Positions 22,762 through 35,425 of a DNA stretch of 64,000 nucleotides are shown here, piece after piece. This DNA is from Fulvia fulva. Lineage: Eukaryota > Ascomycota > Dothideomycetes > Mycosphaerellales > Mycosphaerellaceae. The notes under the pieces were generated by a model. That model was given only the letters and a program-made list of their open reading frames with translations. It ran no database searches and was not told where the DNA came from. Where the stretch lies: the NCBI RefSeq assembly GCF_020509005.1, contig NC_063020.1:1116001-1180000 (forward strand). The letters are read 5' to 3'. Both the position numbers and the translations under genes were made by a program. Position 1 is the stretch's first letter; each line of letters opens with the position of its first letter.

Positions 22762-23621
22762 CTAGTCCCAGACTTGTCGCTGCCGGTGGCTGCACCGACA
22801 GTGACGCTTGATCTCAACGCTCTCGGCCTGTATTCCATACTCCTCCAAGCTCAAGAGCTTCGCCAAATCCTCAGCAGAGAACGGCAGGCTGCAGCTTGCT
22901 GGCCCGCCATTCATCGAATGCTTGACCTCCAGCTCGACGGCTTTTACTAGTCCGAATTGAAGCTTGCCAAAGTCTTTTATCTTTGCGACAGTCTCAGTGG
23001 AGAAGAAGCAGCGGGTGATCTCGTAGTGTGATGTCCAAGCGTCGTTAGTGCCTTCGCATTCGACTCTCAGTGGTACTGCATTGTCCGCGCAGAAAACCGA
23101 CAAGGTCTCAGCGCGAATTCGACGGGAGACGCGCACGACGTTCTGGAGAGAATAGCCAGCGAGAGAACGAAGTGCCATGTCGATTTTAAGTTCTCGATCA
23201 TTCTCAGGCAGTACGATCTCGTATATCGCATTCCGGAGCTCTGCTGGCAGGCCAAGGAACGATATGCGAGCCTTGATTGCTACCATGACTGGCTCTCTAG
23301 GTTATGGTCAGCGGAAGTCCGGGTCTGAGGGGAAGATGGTGACTTACTGCTTCTTGACTCCATCTATAATGGCGGCGGTGGTTGTGTCGAGTATAGCTTC
23401 GAGTGCAGCGTCTTTGAGGTACGGATAGTGGTAGCGCAGACGGTCAAAAGTGAGCGCACGAACCTCCTGGCATACTTGGTCGTTGCGGTTGAAACCGTGA
23501 TGTCCATGTCGCCAGTATTGCCGTGGTGAATTGCGGGTTTGGTGGGATTGTCCTCCGTGCCGGTGCGATCTTCCGAGGACTCAGCAGTAATGTTTGTGGT
23601 GTGTGCTGGTATTGCTGACAT
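22762..23621 (-). CDS. F-box-like (LPxELRNxIY) fungal protein, probably with a frame break
   Basis: Exon 2 (23296-22762) encodes FLGLPAELRNAIYEIVLP, the motif that opens a large family of fungal F-box-like proteins, then VSRRIRAETLSVF and a Cys/His-rich end (HCRCSHRQRQ). A 51-nt intron (23297-23347; GTAAGT, CTGAC, CCTAG) joins it in frame (KKQEPVMVAIK) to exon 1, which reads RALTFDRLRYHYPYLKDAALEAILDTTTAAI. This exon 1 reading has no ATG. The nearest, MSAIPAHTTNITAESSEDR at 23621, lies in another frame, so one frame change near 23500 or an unseen intron is needed. It lies beside the repeat island and may be decaying. Function unknown; F-box proteins often recruit substrates for ubiquitination. 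Confidence 0.6.
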
Positions 23622-23743
23622 TGTTGCGGTGCGAAGCTTGCGGAAAAGAGACGAAGGTGAGTCAAGAACTGCCAAGCTTACGTAATGTGACATTTTCACA
23701 TGCAAAGCTCTAACCATACATGTAAACTTAAACATACAAAAAC

Positions 23744-23938
23744 TCAAGACAGACATCCAACGTCCACTAATCTCAAATGCTCCGCCAAACGCCCGATTGT
23801 CGCAATTATAGACGGAAGATCAAGACGCTCCAAATTCTTAGCGAACAACGCCTCTGAGCCGCCTAGCTTATAACGATAGAAATCCTCCGGAGAAGATGTC
23901 CCTAGACCGACTATATGGATGATTGTAGGTACACTGTC
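23744..23938 (-). pseudogene. C-terminal coding remnant cut by LINE-A
   Basis: A minus frame ends at 23744 (LERLDLPSIIATIGRLAEHLRLVDVGC) and reads upstream (DDSVPTIIHIVGLGTSSPEDFYRYKLGG) straight into the LINE-A target duplication. Beyond the insertion, at 38153, the same frame stays open for only 13 more codons. Possibly the end of an old gene; weakly supported. Confidence 0.35.
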
Positions 23939-23950
23939 GTCGAAGATATA
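23939..23950. repeat. Target-site duplication of LINE-A, left copy
   Basis: The 12-mer gtcgaagatata directly abuts the (GATA)n tail of LINE-A. An identical copy is at 38141-38152. Confidence 0.7.
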
Positions 23951-24568
23951 GATAGATAGATTTGTCATTCCCCTGTTCTAGGACCCTACTCGGCCTATGT
24001 AGGTATATATCTATTATCATATATAAAGGGAAACCCGAATAGGTGAAAACCCTTCCCGCCCCCGACTTCTCCTTGTCTAGATTAGCTTTCCCTCTGAACG
24101 TGCGTAGTCCATGTCACTACCCCGTTAGCCCCGCTCCCAGCCGGTCTCGTCGCGCTACGCCGTGTCCTCTCTTCCTATACTACTCCTACTAGGCGGTACT
24201 GTTCTAGCCAGCCCTTCTCTAGTATCCAGTTCGTAATACGCCGTAGGTCCTTAACGTTGTTAAGAAGTGCCCTAATCGTCCGGTTCCTCGCCTTTACTAT
24301 CTACTCCCCCCTTCCTAGCGACTACCTCGGGTAGACGAGGAGTACGTACCGTACATTCTAGGAGTAATAGCCGTAGGGGCAGCTAGTATTTGTGTATTCT
24401 AGAACCTTCCTCTATAATAGGTACCCCTAGAGGCCGATGTGTTCGCTTTGTACTTGGGTTGCTATACTACTCTATACCCTCGTAAGGCGGTAGTAGATAA
24501 GCTTCGGGGGGTACTTGACCGCGGATTTCGTAGCTAACTATTCCTTAGGTTGTCCCGCTAGCGAAGGG

Positions 24569-25088
24569 TGTCATGGTCTCCCTATAGAGTGTACAGAAGG
24601 TAGGGACAGAAGAGCCTCAGAGTGCTCAGAAGTCGTCAAGAAGTGACAGTCTAGCTTAGTGTATAAGCGCTAAGAATTATATACCCCGTAATATTTACTA
24701 CGGGACCTAGCCATCCAAATTCACCCCTCTACCAAACCTTGACAGATTCACTTCGGCTCGTGACTATGTGACTCATAGCACTCCCGCGAGTACCCGCGAC
24801 TGCGCTAGACCCTAGAAGAAGCACGTAGAAGACTCGGAACGTAGGGCAGGTTAGAATAAGGTTTTGAGTAAAGCTACTAAGCGCGGCTTCGTACGGGTTA
24901 GCCCTATTAATACGGGGACACGTACTTACGAGGGTCGCGTATAAATATCTAGCCTTCCCTAGGCCTCTCTTACTTTCTTCGTCTTTCGTTTTGTGTAGTA
25001 ATCATACCATACCCTTTTGTATCTACACTTCGTACCTACATTCTCGCTTTTACCCTTATATCTTATAGGCTAGGCTCTCGCCCTAACA
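24569..25088 (+). repeat. 5' LTR of element 1
   Basis: 520 bp, begins TGTCATGG and ends CCTAACA. It keeps many CA/TG dinucleotides, unlike its partner LTR. Confidence 0.95.
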
Positions 25089-28000
25089 TCACGAAAGACT
25101 AACAAACCGTCAACTACTCGGGTCATCCTTATAGGTAACTACGCTACCGATAGAGGTGTTAACCTCGACAACTAAGACACTCTATTCTACTTTAGTAAGT
25201 AGACTAATATCCCCTTCTCGAACGCCGCTACCTTCGGTGCCTAGGCAAACGCTAACCCCGACACCGCCTACGCTCTTATTAACCGTACCGTCTCCTCTTT
25301 CCGCGAGACCGCCTAGTAGGTCGAGCAAGCAAATAACTAAGTAACATACCTTTAAGGTATTATGAATACCTTCTAGAACCTCGCCCCGTACGCCGACGAC
25401 AACCGCCGCTAGTACTTCTCTAAGAAGGTTAACGACCTAGACGAGTTCGACGGTAATAAGAGCAAGTTTAAGGTATTTAAGACACAGCTTACTATTAAGC
25501 TATTAGCTAATACCGACTACTTTCCGTAAGAGAAGGACAAAGTTACGTACGTCTTCTCCCTCCTTCGGGGAGACGCCGCGGCTTAGATATAACACTATAT
25601 CGATAACGTTACGTAGACTATCGGCTACCCGGACGTCCTTACCTTAATATAGGACCTCCGTACTACCTTTAGTAATCTAGACCGTAGAGCCACCGCCTAG
25701 AACGCTATCTATAACCTCCTCTAGAAGAACAAGAGCTTCGCCGAGTACCTCGCGGCCTTTAACCGCGACATCGGGTTTACCGGCTATAACGAAGAGACTA
25801 AGAAGAGTACTCTCCGCCGTGGTTTGTTAGTAGAGCTTCTTCGAGCCCTCGAGGATAAGGACGTCGGTACTATAAGCTTCCGTAAGCTCGTCGAGACCTA
25901 CTAGCGCCTCGACTCTAATATAAAACACACCGCCTCTCTCCTCGCTTCCCGTTCTTAAGGTCGTTAGCCTCGTAGTCCCGGAAGCCACTTCGCTACTCTA
26001 CTAGGCGCCGCCGCTCCTACGGCTCTCCCTCCCGTCTCTATAGGTAACGCTATAGATCTTAGCGCTAGTGCCGCCGTCCCTCGAGTCTAGGGCCTCGTTA
26101 ACGGTAAGCTTACTCCCGAAGAGAAGCTTCGCCGTCGCTAGGCCGGACTCTATACCTACTACGGCGGTCTAGGCTATATCGTAGCTAACTATCCGTAGCT
26201 CGCTACCCGTAACGCCCGTAACCCGGTTTACGGCGCTATCGGCGCTATCGAGCCTACTCCTACTACTCCTACTAAGTAGGAAAAAGCCTAGGTCTTCCTT
26301 ATCGACGCGATAAAGACTAAGAACAACGTTTACCGAAAGTAAAGAGAGGAAAGAAGTTGAGGATCAATATAGTATAGCTAGACCTATACGACGAGACGGG
26401 CAAGGACTACGCTTATAAACCGTTCGTTACGAATATAAATATCGGCTTAAAGAAACTCTCTTCTTCCAATCTCACTCTTATAGACACTAGCGTACTAGGC
26501 GAGTCTTTTATAGACTATAAACTCGCGACCTCTCTTAACCTCGAACCCTAGGAACTAAAGTACCCTCGTACCCTTAAACTCTTTAACGGTACGGAGACTA
26601 CTACTAGTAAGATTACTCATGTTGTATACACGTTAATCACCCTCGGAGGTAAGCGTATGTCGATCACTAGCTTCCTTACGTCCCTACCGTATTAGAAGTT
26701 TATCCTCGGCCTCCCCTAGTTTAGACGACACCGACCTATTATCGACTAGACTTCCCTTACTGTTAGCTTCCCTCTAGAAGTTCCTCCGGTACCTCCGCCT
26801 TCTCCGCCGCCTTAGCGCGGTCCTAAGTATACTAAGATCTTCTAGATAAACGCCGCTACCTTTACTACTACTACTAAGTAGCCTAAAGCTTAAGTCTTCG
26901 CCGCCTCTCTCCGCGATATCGACATCGCCCTCGAGAAGCTCGATAAGAAGCGTATACCTACCGACCCTACTACGAAGGTCCCTCCTTAGGCACACTACAT
27001 CCTCTACGTATTCGATACTAAAGCCGTAGACGAGCTGCCTCCTTATTGCCCTTACAACTATAAGATTAAGCTAGAAGAAGGTATAGAGATACCGTTCGGA
27101 CCGCTATATTCTATGTCCCGAGAAGAGCTTATCGTCCTTAAGAGATACCTCGAAGAGAACCTAAAGAAGGGGTTTATTCGAGCGAGCCGTTCTAGCGCTA
27201 GTAGTCCCGTTATGTTCGTTAAGAAGCCCGGCGGTAGCCTACGCTTCTACGTAGACTACCGAGGCTTAAACGCTATTATAAAGAAGAACCGCTACCTAAT
27301 ACCGTTAATTTAGGAGACGCTCGAGCGCCTCTCTAAGGCTAAGTACTTTACTAAGCTCGATGTTATCGCTACGTTTAACAAGTTACGAATAGTAGAAGGA
27401 CACGAGTATCTTATAGCCTTCCGTACTCGCTACGGGCTATTCGAGTCGCTCGTTATACTCTTCGGCGTTTATAACGGGCCTAGTACCTTCTAGAACTTTA
27501 TTAATAACATCCTTTAGGAGTTCCTCGATCAGTTCTATACTACCTATATCGACGATATCCTAGTCTATAGCGAGACTAAGGAGGAGCACCGCGAGCACGT
27601 CTATAAGGTCCTTTAGAAGCTCGTAGACGCCGGCTTATAGCTCGATATCGACAAGTACGAGTTTAAGAAGACCGAAGTCAAGTTCCTTAGTTTAATTATT
27701 ACCGTAGACGGTATTAAGATAGACTAAGAGAAGATCGACGCTATCGTCGAATAGGATACTCCTACGAACGTCAAAGAGGTCTAGGGTTTCTAGGCTTTAC
27801 TAACTTCTACCGCCGCTTTATCTACGTATTTTCGGGCGTAGTACGCCCTTTAACGAAGCTTACGCGTAAGGGTAAGAAGTTCGCCTAGACCGACGAATAC
27901 TAGGAGGCTTTTGACTTGCTTAAAGCGAAGTTTATTAAGAACCCGCTTCTATAGCACTTCGATTTCGAACTAGAGACCCGTATAGAGACCGACGTATCCG

Positions 28001-30336
28001 ACGGCGTAGTAGGCGGTGTCCTACTATAACGCCGCTCGCCTAAATCCCCCTAGTTACCTATCGCCTTCCTCTCTAAGAAGATGACCGCTACGGAGTATAA
28101 CTACGAGATCTACGACAAGGAGCTTCTCGCTATCGTTAAAGCTTTCGAAGAGTAGCGCCCCGAGCTCGAAGGCTCTACTATACCCGTCTAAGTAAGCTCC
28201 GACTATAAGAACCTCGTCTACTTTATAAAGAGTAAGCTACTTAATCGTCGCTAGGCCCGCTAGAGCGAGTTCCTCTCCCGGTTCAACTTTATAATCTCGT
28301 ACACGCCCGGTAAGGCCAACTCGATAGCCGACGCCCTTACCCGCCGCCCTAGTAACTCTCTAGTTGATCGAAGAGGGGGCCGGCAAATCGTAGAGCAACA
28401 AGTTATTAAAGAGTATAACCTCTCTTCCGAGCTTCGAGAGTACCTATCGAACGGCTAGCCTACGCTCGCCGCTTCCTTTACTACTCTCGTACTCGCTCCT
28501 ACCTACCTTAACGAGAGTAACGATAGATCCGAGCCTAAAGAATACGCCTCGGACGCTAAGGACTTGAACGACGATAAAGAGGGCTTAGTAACGACCGACG
28601 GCTTATCCGAATTAGACTTTAAGGGGTTTAATAATAAGGAGCAGCCCGAAGGCATTATAGTACGAGTACGAACAGCGTACGATACCGACATAGACGCCTA
28701 AGAGTTAGTTTAGGCCCTTGAATCTGGCGCGAGGACATTCCCGGGCTTCTCGCTATCCGAGTACGAGCTCTAGGAAGGTGTCGTCTACTTCCGTAAGAAG
28801 CTTTACGTACCGTAGCCCGAAGGCTCTAATATCCGAGCTAAGATTCTTTAAATTATCTACGACTCCGCCTCTAGGGGTCACCTAGGCGTAGCTAAGACCT
28901 ATAAGCTCCTCGCTAGGTATTACTAGTAGCCGTATTCCTAGAAGGACGTCCGCCGCTACGTACTAAACTACGCTACTTACCGAAGAGCTAAAGCTAACCG
29001 CTACCGCCCCTACGGTCTCTTATACCCTCTCCCGGCTCCTACTCGTCCGTAGAAGCACATTACTATAGACTTTATTACCGATCTTCCTTACGGTAAGACC
29101 TTTAGCGGCGTAAAGGTAAAGGCCCTTCTAGTAATCGTAGACCGTTACTCTAAGGACCGGTACATAATCCCGTACTAGAGTATGACCGTAAAGGAGACTA
29201 CTCGCTTGTTTTACGAATTCGTCTAGCGCTTTTAAGGCCTCCCGGATAGTATCACCTCTAATAGAGGCACCTAGTTTATCTCGTACTTCTAGAAGCGTCT
29301 ATGTGCTATCCTAGGTATTAAGTATAACCTCTCGACCAGTTTTTAGCTATAGACCGACGGCTAGACCGAAATTACGAACGCTATCCTCGAGTAGGTCCTT
29401 CGTTACTTCGTCGACTACTACTAGAAGGATTGGCCTTAGTATATCCCTACGGTAGAGTTCGCTACTCGTAACTAGGACTCGGAGACTACTAGCTACTCTC
29501 CCTTCTATACTACGAGAGGTTACTACCCTCGTATAGGTATAGAACTAGAAGAACCTCCCCCTACCGAAGACGTAAGCGAGCAAGTAGTAGACGAGTTTGC
29601 TACTATACTCTTATAGATCTATAAAGAAGTTCACGACGAGATAGTATACGTATAAGCAATCTACGAGGATCAAGCTAATCGTCGTCGCTAGCTAGCTCCC
29701 GACTACTAAGTAGGCGATATAGTCTACCTTAACTCTAAGAACATTAAGACGGACCGCCCCTCTAAGAAGCTAAACTAGAAGAACCTAGGTCCTTTTAAGA
29801 TCACCGAGCGTATTAGTTTATACGCCTACCGTCTAGCTCTTCCTACGAACATAAAGATCTACGACGTCTTCTATCCCGTACGCCTTCGGCCGTCGGCTAA
29901 GGACCTATTCCCGAACTAAAACTAAGACATACTAGGTCGTCCCGATGAAGTAGAAGTCGACGAGCCTATTAACCTACCTTCTAACGACTATACCGTCCGT
30001 AAGATCCGGGGAATCCGCGTAGAGCCTAACGACGTTAAAGGACTACCGCCGATTAAGTATAAAGTCGAATAGTAAGGTTGCCCTAAGTAGGATACCTTAT
30101 AGGAACCTATCTAATATATCATCTTTAATCGTTAAGCAATCGAAGAATACTACGCCCGCGTAGACGGCCTAGAAGTCAATATCGGTAGGCTCTTCGAATC
30201 CGAGCTCTTCGACGGGGCTTACTAATAGTATATCGACTATGACATTAGGCCTAGGCCTAGTACTAAAGCTGAACATCCTCGATATATAGAACTACTACGG
30301 CTTCGTAGGAACTTAGCTTTGTTCGTAGGGGGCTAC
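25089..30336 (+). pseudogene. gag-pol remnant of element 1
   Basis: A plus reading with many TAG stops. Domains in order: gag (about 25.37-25.96 kb), a zinc-knuckle relic (about 26.14-26.22 kb), an aspartic protease-like segment (LIDTSVLGESFIDYKLA, about 26.47 kb), and reverse transcriptase from about 27.07 kb ([30 protein letters not shown], and YIDDILVYS at about 27.55 kb). RNase H (about 27.96-28.35 kb), integrase (about 28.85-29.5 kb) and a chromodomain-like end (about 29.97-30.2 kb) follow. The longest uninterrupted piece is only about 65 codons. The domain order defines Ty3/gypsy chromoviruses. Confidence 0.85.
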
Positions 30337-30856
30337 TATTATAGTCTCCCTATAGAGTATATAGAAGGTAGGGATAGAAGAGCCTTAGAGTGCTTAGAAG
30401 TCGTTAAGAAGTGACAGTCTAGCTTAGTATATAAGCGCTAAGAATTATATACCCCGTAATATTTACTACGGGACCTAGCCCTCTAAATTTACCCCTCTAC
30501 TAAACCTTAACAGATTCACTTCGGCTCGTGACTATATGACTCATAGCACTCCCGCGAGTACCCGCGACTGCGCTAGACCCTAGAAGAAGCACGTAGAAGA
30601 CTCGGAACGTAGGGCAGGTTAGAATAAGGTTTTGAGTAAAGCTACTAAGCGCGGCTTCGTACGGGTTAGCCCTATTAATACGGGGACACGTACTTACGAG
30701 GGTCGCGTATAAATATCTAGCCTTCCCTAGGCCTCTCTTACTTTCTTCGTCTTTCGTTTTGTGTAGTAATCATACTATACCCTTTTATATCTACACTTCG
30801 TACCTATATTCTTGCTTTTACCCTTATATCTTATAGGCTAGGCTCTCGCCCTAATA
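30337..30856 (+). repeat. 3' LTR of element 1
   Basis: 520 bp, begins TATTATAG where the 5' LTR has TGTCATGG, and ends CCTAATA. Nearly all differences from the 5' LTR are CpA/TpG to TpA. Confidence 0.95.
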
Positions 30857-33800
30857 AAGGGCGTCTACTATACCCTATAACCTAGTTGTTCTACCTTTCC
30901 TTCTATAGTTGCTCTATAAACAATATCTTACCCTCCTATTATATTACTAGCTATTAGTCCCTTACCCGGTAAATCGGCTCGTTTCCGGGTCGAATGTCCT
31001 TATACGCTAGTACTAATTCGCGGGCCCTTACGACTGTACTAGCGATGACCTTCTATACTAGGTACTATGCCGACTTGCCTAAGTAGGAGGTCCGTAGTCC
31101 CTAGATATATAGGTCGATCGGCGGTATAGCGGTCTCGTACTTAAGTATCCTTATTAGTATCGACTTATATACCCCGGTGACCTTCCTTAGGCATTAGTTT
31201 TAGATCTTCGCTAACGGCGTAACGAGTCCCTTTAATAGGTAGGCCCTCTCGCCTAAGGACTATACTTAGCTACTATAGGTAAGGACTAGCTATATAATAG
31301 CCGTATATAGAAGTCGTAACTACCGAAAGTCCGCCCCCTATATAGACGTAGTGAGCCTCTAGTATAATGCTATATTCTGTTTAGCTTTCCGTAATATTGC
31401 CTATACGTACTTCCTCTACCGTAGCGCCGGGTCTACCTATAGTCCGAGGATCCTAAGCTGATTTACCGGGTTAGTCGTATACCCCTATATCTAGATAGAA
31501 GCTTATATACTATAGGACCGTAGCTAGCGCGTAAAGTGTATTAGATTGTACTTTTCTAGGGTAAACCGAGCCCCGTGCCTCCTAGCCTAGTCCTCGTAGA
31601 TCTTATACTTCTCTTCTAGTAGCCTATAGTTCTCCTTAGTCGAGGAAGACTACGCTAGGATATTCGTGTCGTCTACGAAGCCGCTCGTAGCGGTGTTCTA
31701 GGATTCTAGGGCTAGGAGTAGCGTCGCTATAAAGAAGAGGAACAGAATAGGTACTAGTATTAAGCCTTACGGGATTCTAGTATAGACTACTTGAAATAGG
31801 CTTTTGTACTAGCCGACTAGGATCGACGTACTACGGTTTTAGAGGTAGGACCGTACGAAGTTAATAAGCTACTTAGGGAGTCCTTTTGACCTTAGGATAT
31901 AGAGTAGCCGCGGGTATAATATATAGTCAAAGGCTCCTAATATATCTAGACTAAGTAAGGATGCCACCTTATCCCTATTCTTATACTAGATAGCCTTTAC
32001 CTAAGAGGTAATAAGTTCTATCGCGGATAGCGTCGATCGCTATAGGCGCGTACCTATCTAGGTATCCGGGAGTAGGGAGTACTCCTCTACCGCCTCGGAG
32101 AGTCTCGTTATAACTAGCTTCTTAAGCGCCTTCCTAAGAGTATTAAGGAGCGTAATTAGGCGGTACGACTTCATCTACGTATAGTCTTCCTTTTACGGCT
32201 TACGTAGGACTACTATCGTCGATTGTTTTAATACTATTAGGTAGTATCCGGTCTATAGGTAGGCGTTAAAGATCGCTATAACTACTAGGGCTAGTTAATC
32301 TCTACACTTCTTTAGTAGCTCGTTTAGGATCCTATCCGGCCCCGGGGCTTTCTTCGCCGGTAACTTCCTAAGTATAGCGGCAACTTCTCCCTCGGACATA
32401 TTCTATTCGACCGCTATACTAGGGGCTAGGGGAGTAGAGCTGTTTATATCGCTTAGATTAGCCTCGACTAGGGGCGGGAAGAACTTACTAGCTAGTAGAC
32501 GCGCCTTGGCCTTAGGGTCGCTAACCGGCCTACTAGGCGATTATAGCGCTAGGATAGAGAAGGAGGGGCCCTATATAGGGTTCTATCGGGCCCATTTCGC
32601 TAGCTTCTATATCCTTACTAGCTTGTCGGCGATTTCTTCTACTATAGCCCTCTAGCTAACTGCTTTCTCCCTCTATATTATAGCTTTCTTCTATTAGTAT
32701 ACCTCCCTATATACGTTCTAGGCCTCCTCGCTATAGCTACTCGTCTATACCCGGCGGGCTCTCCTTACTTCTCTTACTACCGTAGTACACTTCGGCGTCT
32801 AGTATAGTTTAGACTATATCGTTAGTTAGGTAAGCGGAACGTGAAGTAAGGTCGCTTTTCTTATTTCGTCTATTAACCCTTAGACTACCTCGTCTATCTC
32901 GTCTTTACTATTATATTACTACTACGCGATCTAGACTAGCCTCTCGGAGTCGTCGAGGTATACCTAGATATTAGCCTAGTAGGCCTTTCCCTAGTTTAGC
33001 TTAGGGGTTCTCGCTAGTATATATTATATCTATATCGTAATAGAGGTCCTAACTAGTATATAGTCTAACGACGCCTCGAGTTTATGTTCGATCCTATAGT
33101 AGGTTACTATATAGTAGTAGCTATCTAAGATCTAGGAGAGGTCGATCGTGCCTTAGAGTCCCTCTCTCTTCTAGGTGCCTAGGTCCTTCGGGGTATTAAG
33201 GGTAATTACGTTACTCGCTTTTAAGTCGATTACTTTATCGGCTATAGGGTGCGGCTATATAAGGCTTTCCTAGGAAGGGTAGTATATATTAAAGTCTCCT
33301 ACTACGATATAGTAGCCTTGTCTCTTAAGCGTACTGTCTAGGTGTCTATAGACCCTAAGGTCGCGGCTAGACCTCGAGGCTAGCGGTTATATATATATAT
33401 ATATTATGTATCCAAGTGCTACCTACGTAGAGAGAGGTAATATCTCCCCCGCCTTCTTCGTCTACGTAGTACACTACCTCCTATTTAGATTCTAGTATAT
33501 CCTTACTAATATAGAAGCACGTACGGGGTCTGCCGTCGCTTCGTAGGCATATCGTATAGCCTAGTAACTTATAGGTCGTTAGTCTCTTATAGTACGGGTT
33601 AATCTATAGCTCCTAGATTACTAGGACGTAGTAGACGTACGGGTCCGCCTCGTATAGGAAATAGTTCTATACTATATCCTTACTATAGTTAACGTTATAC
33701 TAGATAATACGAAGCGTGTCGAGTCTAGTTATTGTTATCGACAATCATTTACTCTATAATGTCCTATGTCCTATTACCTAGCGCGTCCTAGTCTACGCGT

Positions 33801-35219
33801 ATTAGTTATATACTAAAGGGGAGCCGGGCCTAGTTAGATTCCCTCGCCGTAACTATTAGAGTACGTAGCCTCCCGTACGCCCTAGGTTATATATCCTTTA
33901 TATTATTCTCGGCCCTAGGGCGCTTATACCCGACCGCCGCTAGCTAGTTCCGGTATAGACTAGCCTTACGGTCGCCGTAGAATCTTAGGGCGACCGTTCT
34001 GTTTATGATTGCCTTGTTTTTCGCTAGTTTCCGCTACGGGCATTCCGCGCTATACGATAGGTAGTACCCCGGATAGTTAGCGTACCGCCTCGTAGCCGAT
34101 ATATAGTCCCTAGATATATAGTCCCCTATATAGTTCGAGTAGGCCTACTTGTTTATATACGTATAGGTTTAGTGTCTATACTATTAGCATTTAAAGTATT
34201 AGAGGACACGGAAGGATAAGGAGTGCTTTTCTACTATCTTAAGGCTATATTACTAGATTAGGCCTTATTATATTGCTAGATCCGCCGCTTTCGCGTCTTA
34301 TAGCTATACGATTAGCGCCGAGGCCTTCTTACCTTCTAGCTATTTCCTATAGAGCTAAGTCGCCTTCTAGATTAGAGAGTTAAGAGTGACCGGGTTGTCC
34401 TCCTAGAGAGTACGTAGGTGACCTTAGTTACTTAGGTCAAACTCTTTAGGCATGTCGTGGACTAGGATCGTAAATTACTTCGTTAAGACCTTCGCTAATA
34501 CCGTAACCTTAGATACCTACTATAGCTATACCTCTAGGTACCTCCTAGTAGTAGTAGAGCTAGTATAGATCTATAGAGTACCGTTAGACTATTAGTTCAC
34601 TACGACTACCCCTAGTTAATTAATTCGCTAGGCGAGCTCCTTGTTCGATAGCTTCGCCACTTCGGCCTAGTCTTCCTTTACTATAATACGGATTGTAACT
34701 ATATCGTACGTTAGGCGGGGGCCTAGTATTAAAGCCGCGACCGATACCTAGCTATAGGGGTATTAATTCCGGGTGGCCTTATTAATCGCCTAAGACGTCG
34801 TCCTTATTTCTTATTACCCTCGGTAATACGATAGTACTAGTACCGTACGTAGCTAAGTGATTATTACCTATAGAGACCGGTATAGGAGCTAATCGTTAGT
34901 CTCTATACTTTTTACGTCCTCTATAAGTTGCTACTAGTTGTCTTAGGGGAGCTTCGCCTATAGAGCCGTAGGCGCCGGTAGTGCCGTAGCCTAGGCTACT
35001 ATTACCTAGGAGTTGCGTAATGTAGCTAGGCACCTCCGCGGCGTTTAGGGCTATAGAGCTGAAGAAATAGGGTGAAGAGAACTTTAAGCTATCTAACTTA
35101 AATAAGGTAGAACTCCCTCAATTCTAGGGGTAGTAGCCTACTTTATAGATCGTTAGAATAGCCTTAATAAGGGCTTCGAATGTGTCGTGTTTAGCGATAG
35201 CGCCGATTCTTCCTTAAGG

Positions 35220-35237
35220 CTATCGGCCAATATAGAT
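35220..35237. repeat. 18-bp target-site duplication of the X-LINE chimera, left copy
   Basis: ctatcggccaatatagat, identical to 38111-38128. It abuts the LINE-D 3' tail here and the 5' end of module X at the other side. Confidence 0.9.
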
Positions 35238-35425
35238 AGATGATTCATTTACCCGTTGTGGTGCCCTCCGGCCTATGCGGGTTTATGTCTATATATGTTA
35301 CTGCATAAGGTAGGAAACCTATTCCTAGGTAAAAACCTCCTCTCCTTCTCTAATAGCTTCCTTGCCATGAGTTCTCAGTTTTCCTTCCATTAGGGTGCAC
35401 TAGTGTCATGGTGGTTAGCCTCTGA

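Larger units (their letters stand above)
24569..30856 (+). mobile_element. Complete Ty3/gypsy chromovirus (element 1), RIP-degraded
   Basis: 6288 bp with two 520-bp LTRs and the 5-bp duplication aaggg at 24564-24568 and 30857-30861. It sits inside LINE-A, whose sequence resumes at the other side as in the uninterrupted copies at 44.7 and 62.9 kb. A purine tract (GTAGGGGGCTAC) precedes the 3' LTR. Confidence 0.95.

Noticed and set aside
27113..27313. Short plus frame as an independent gene
   Set aside because: A stop-free patch of the reverse transcriptase of element 1.
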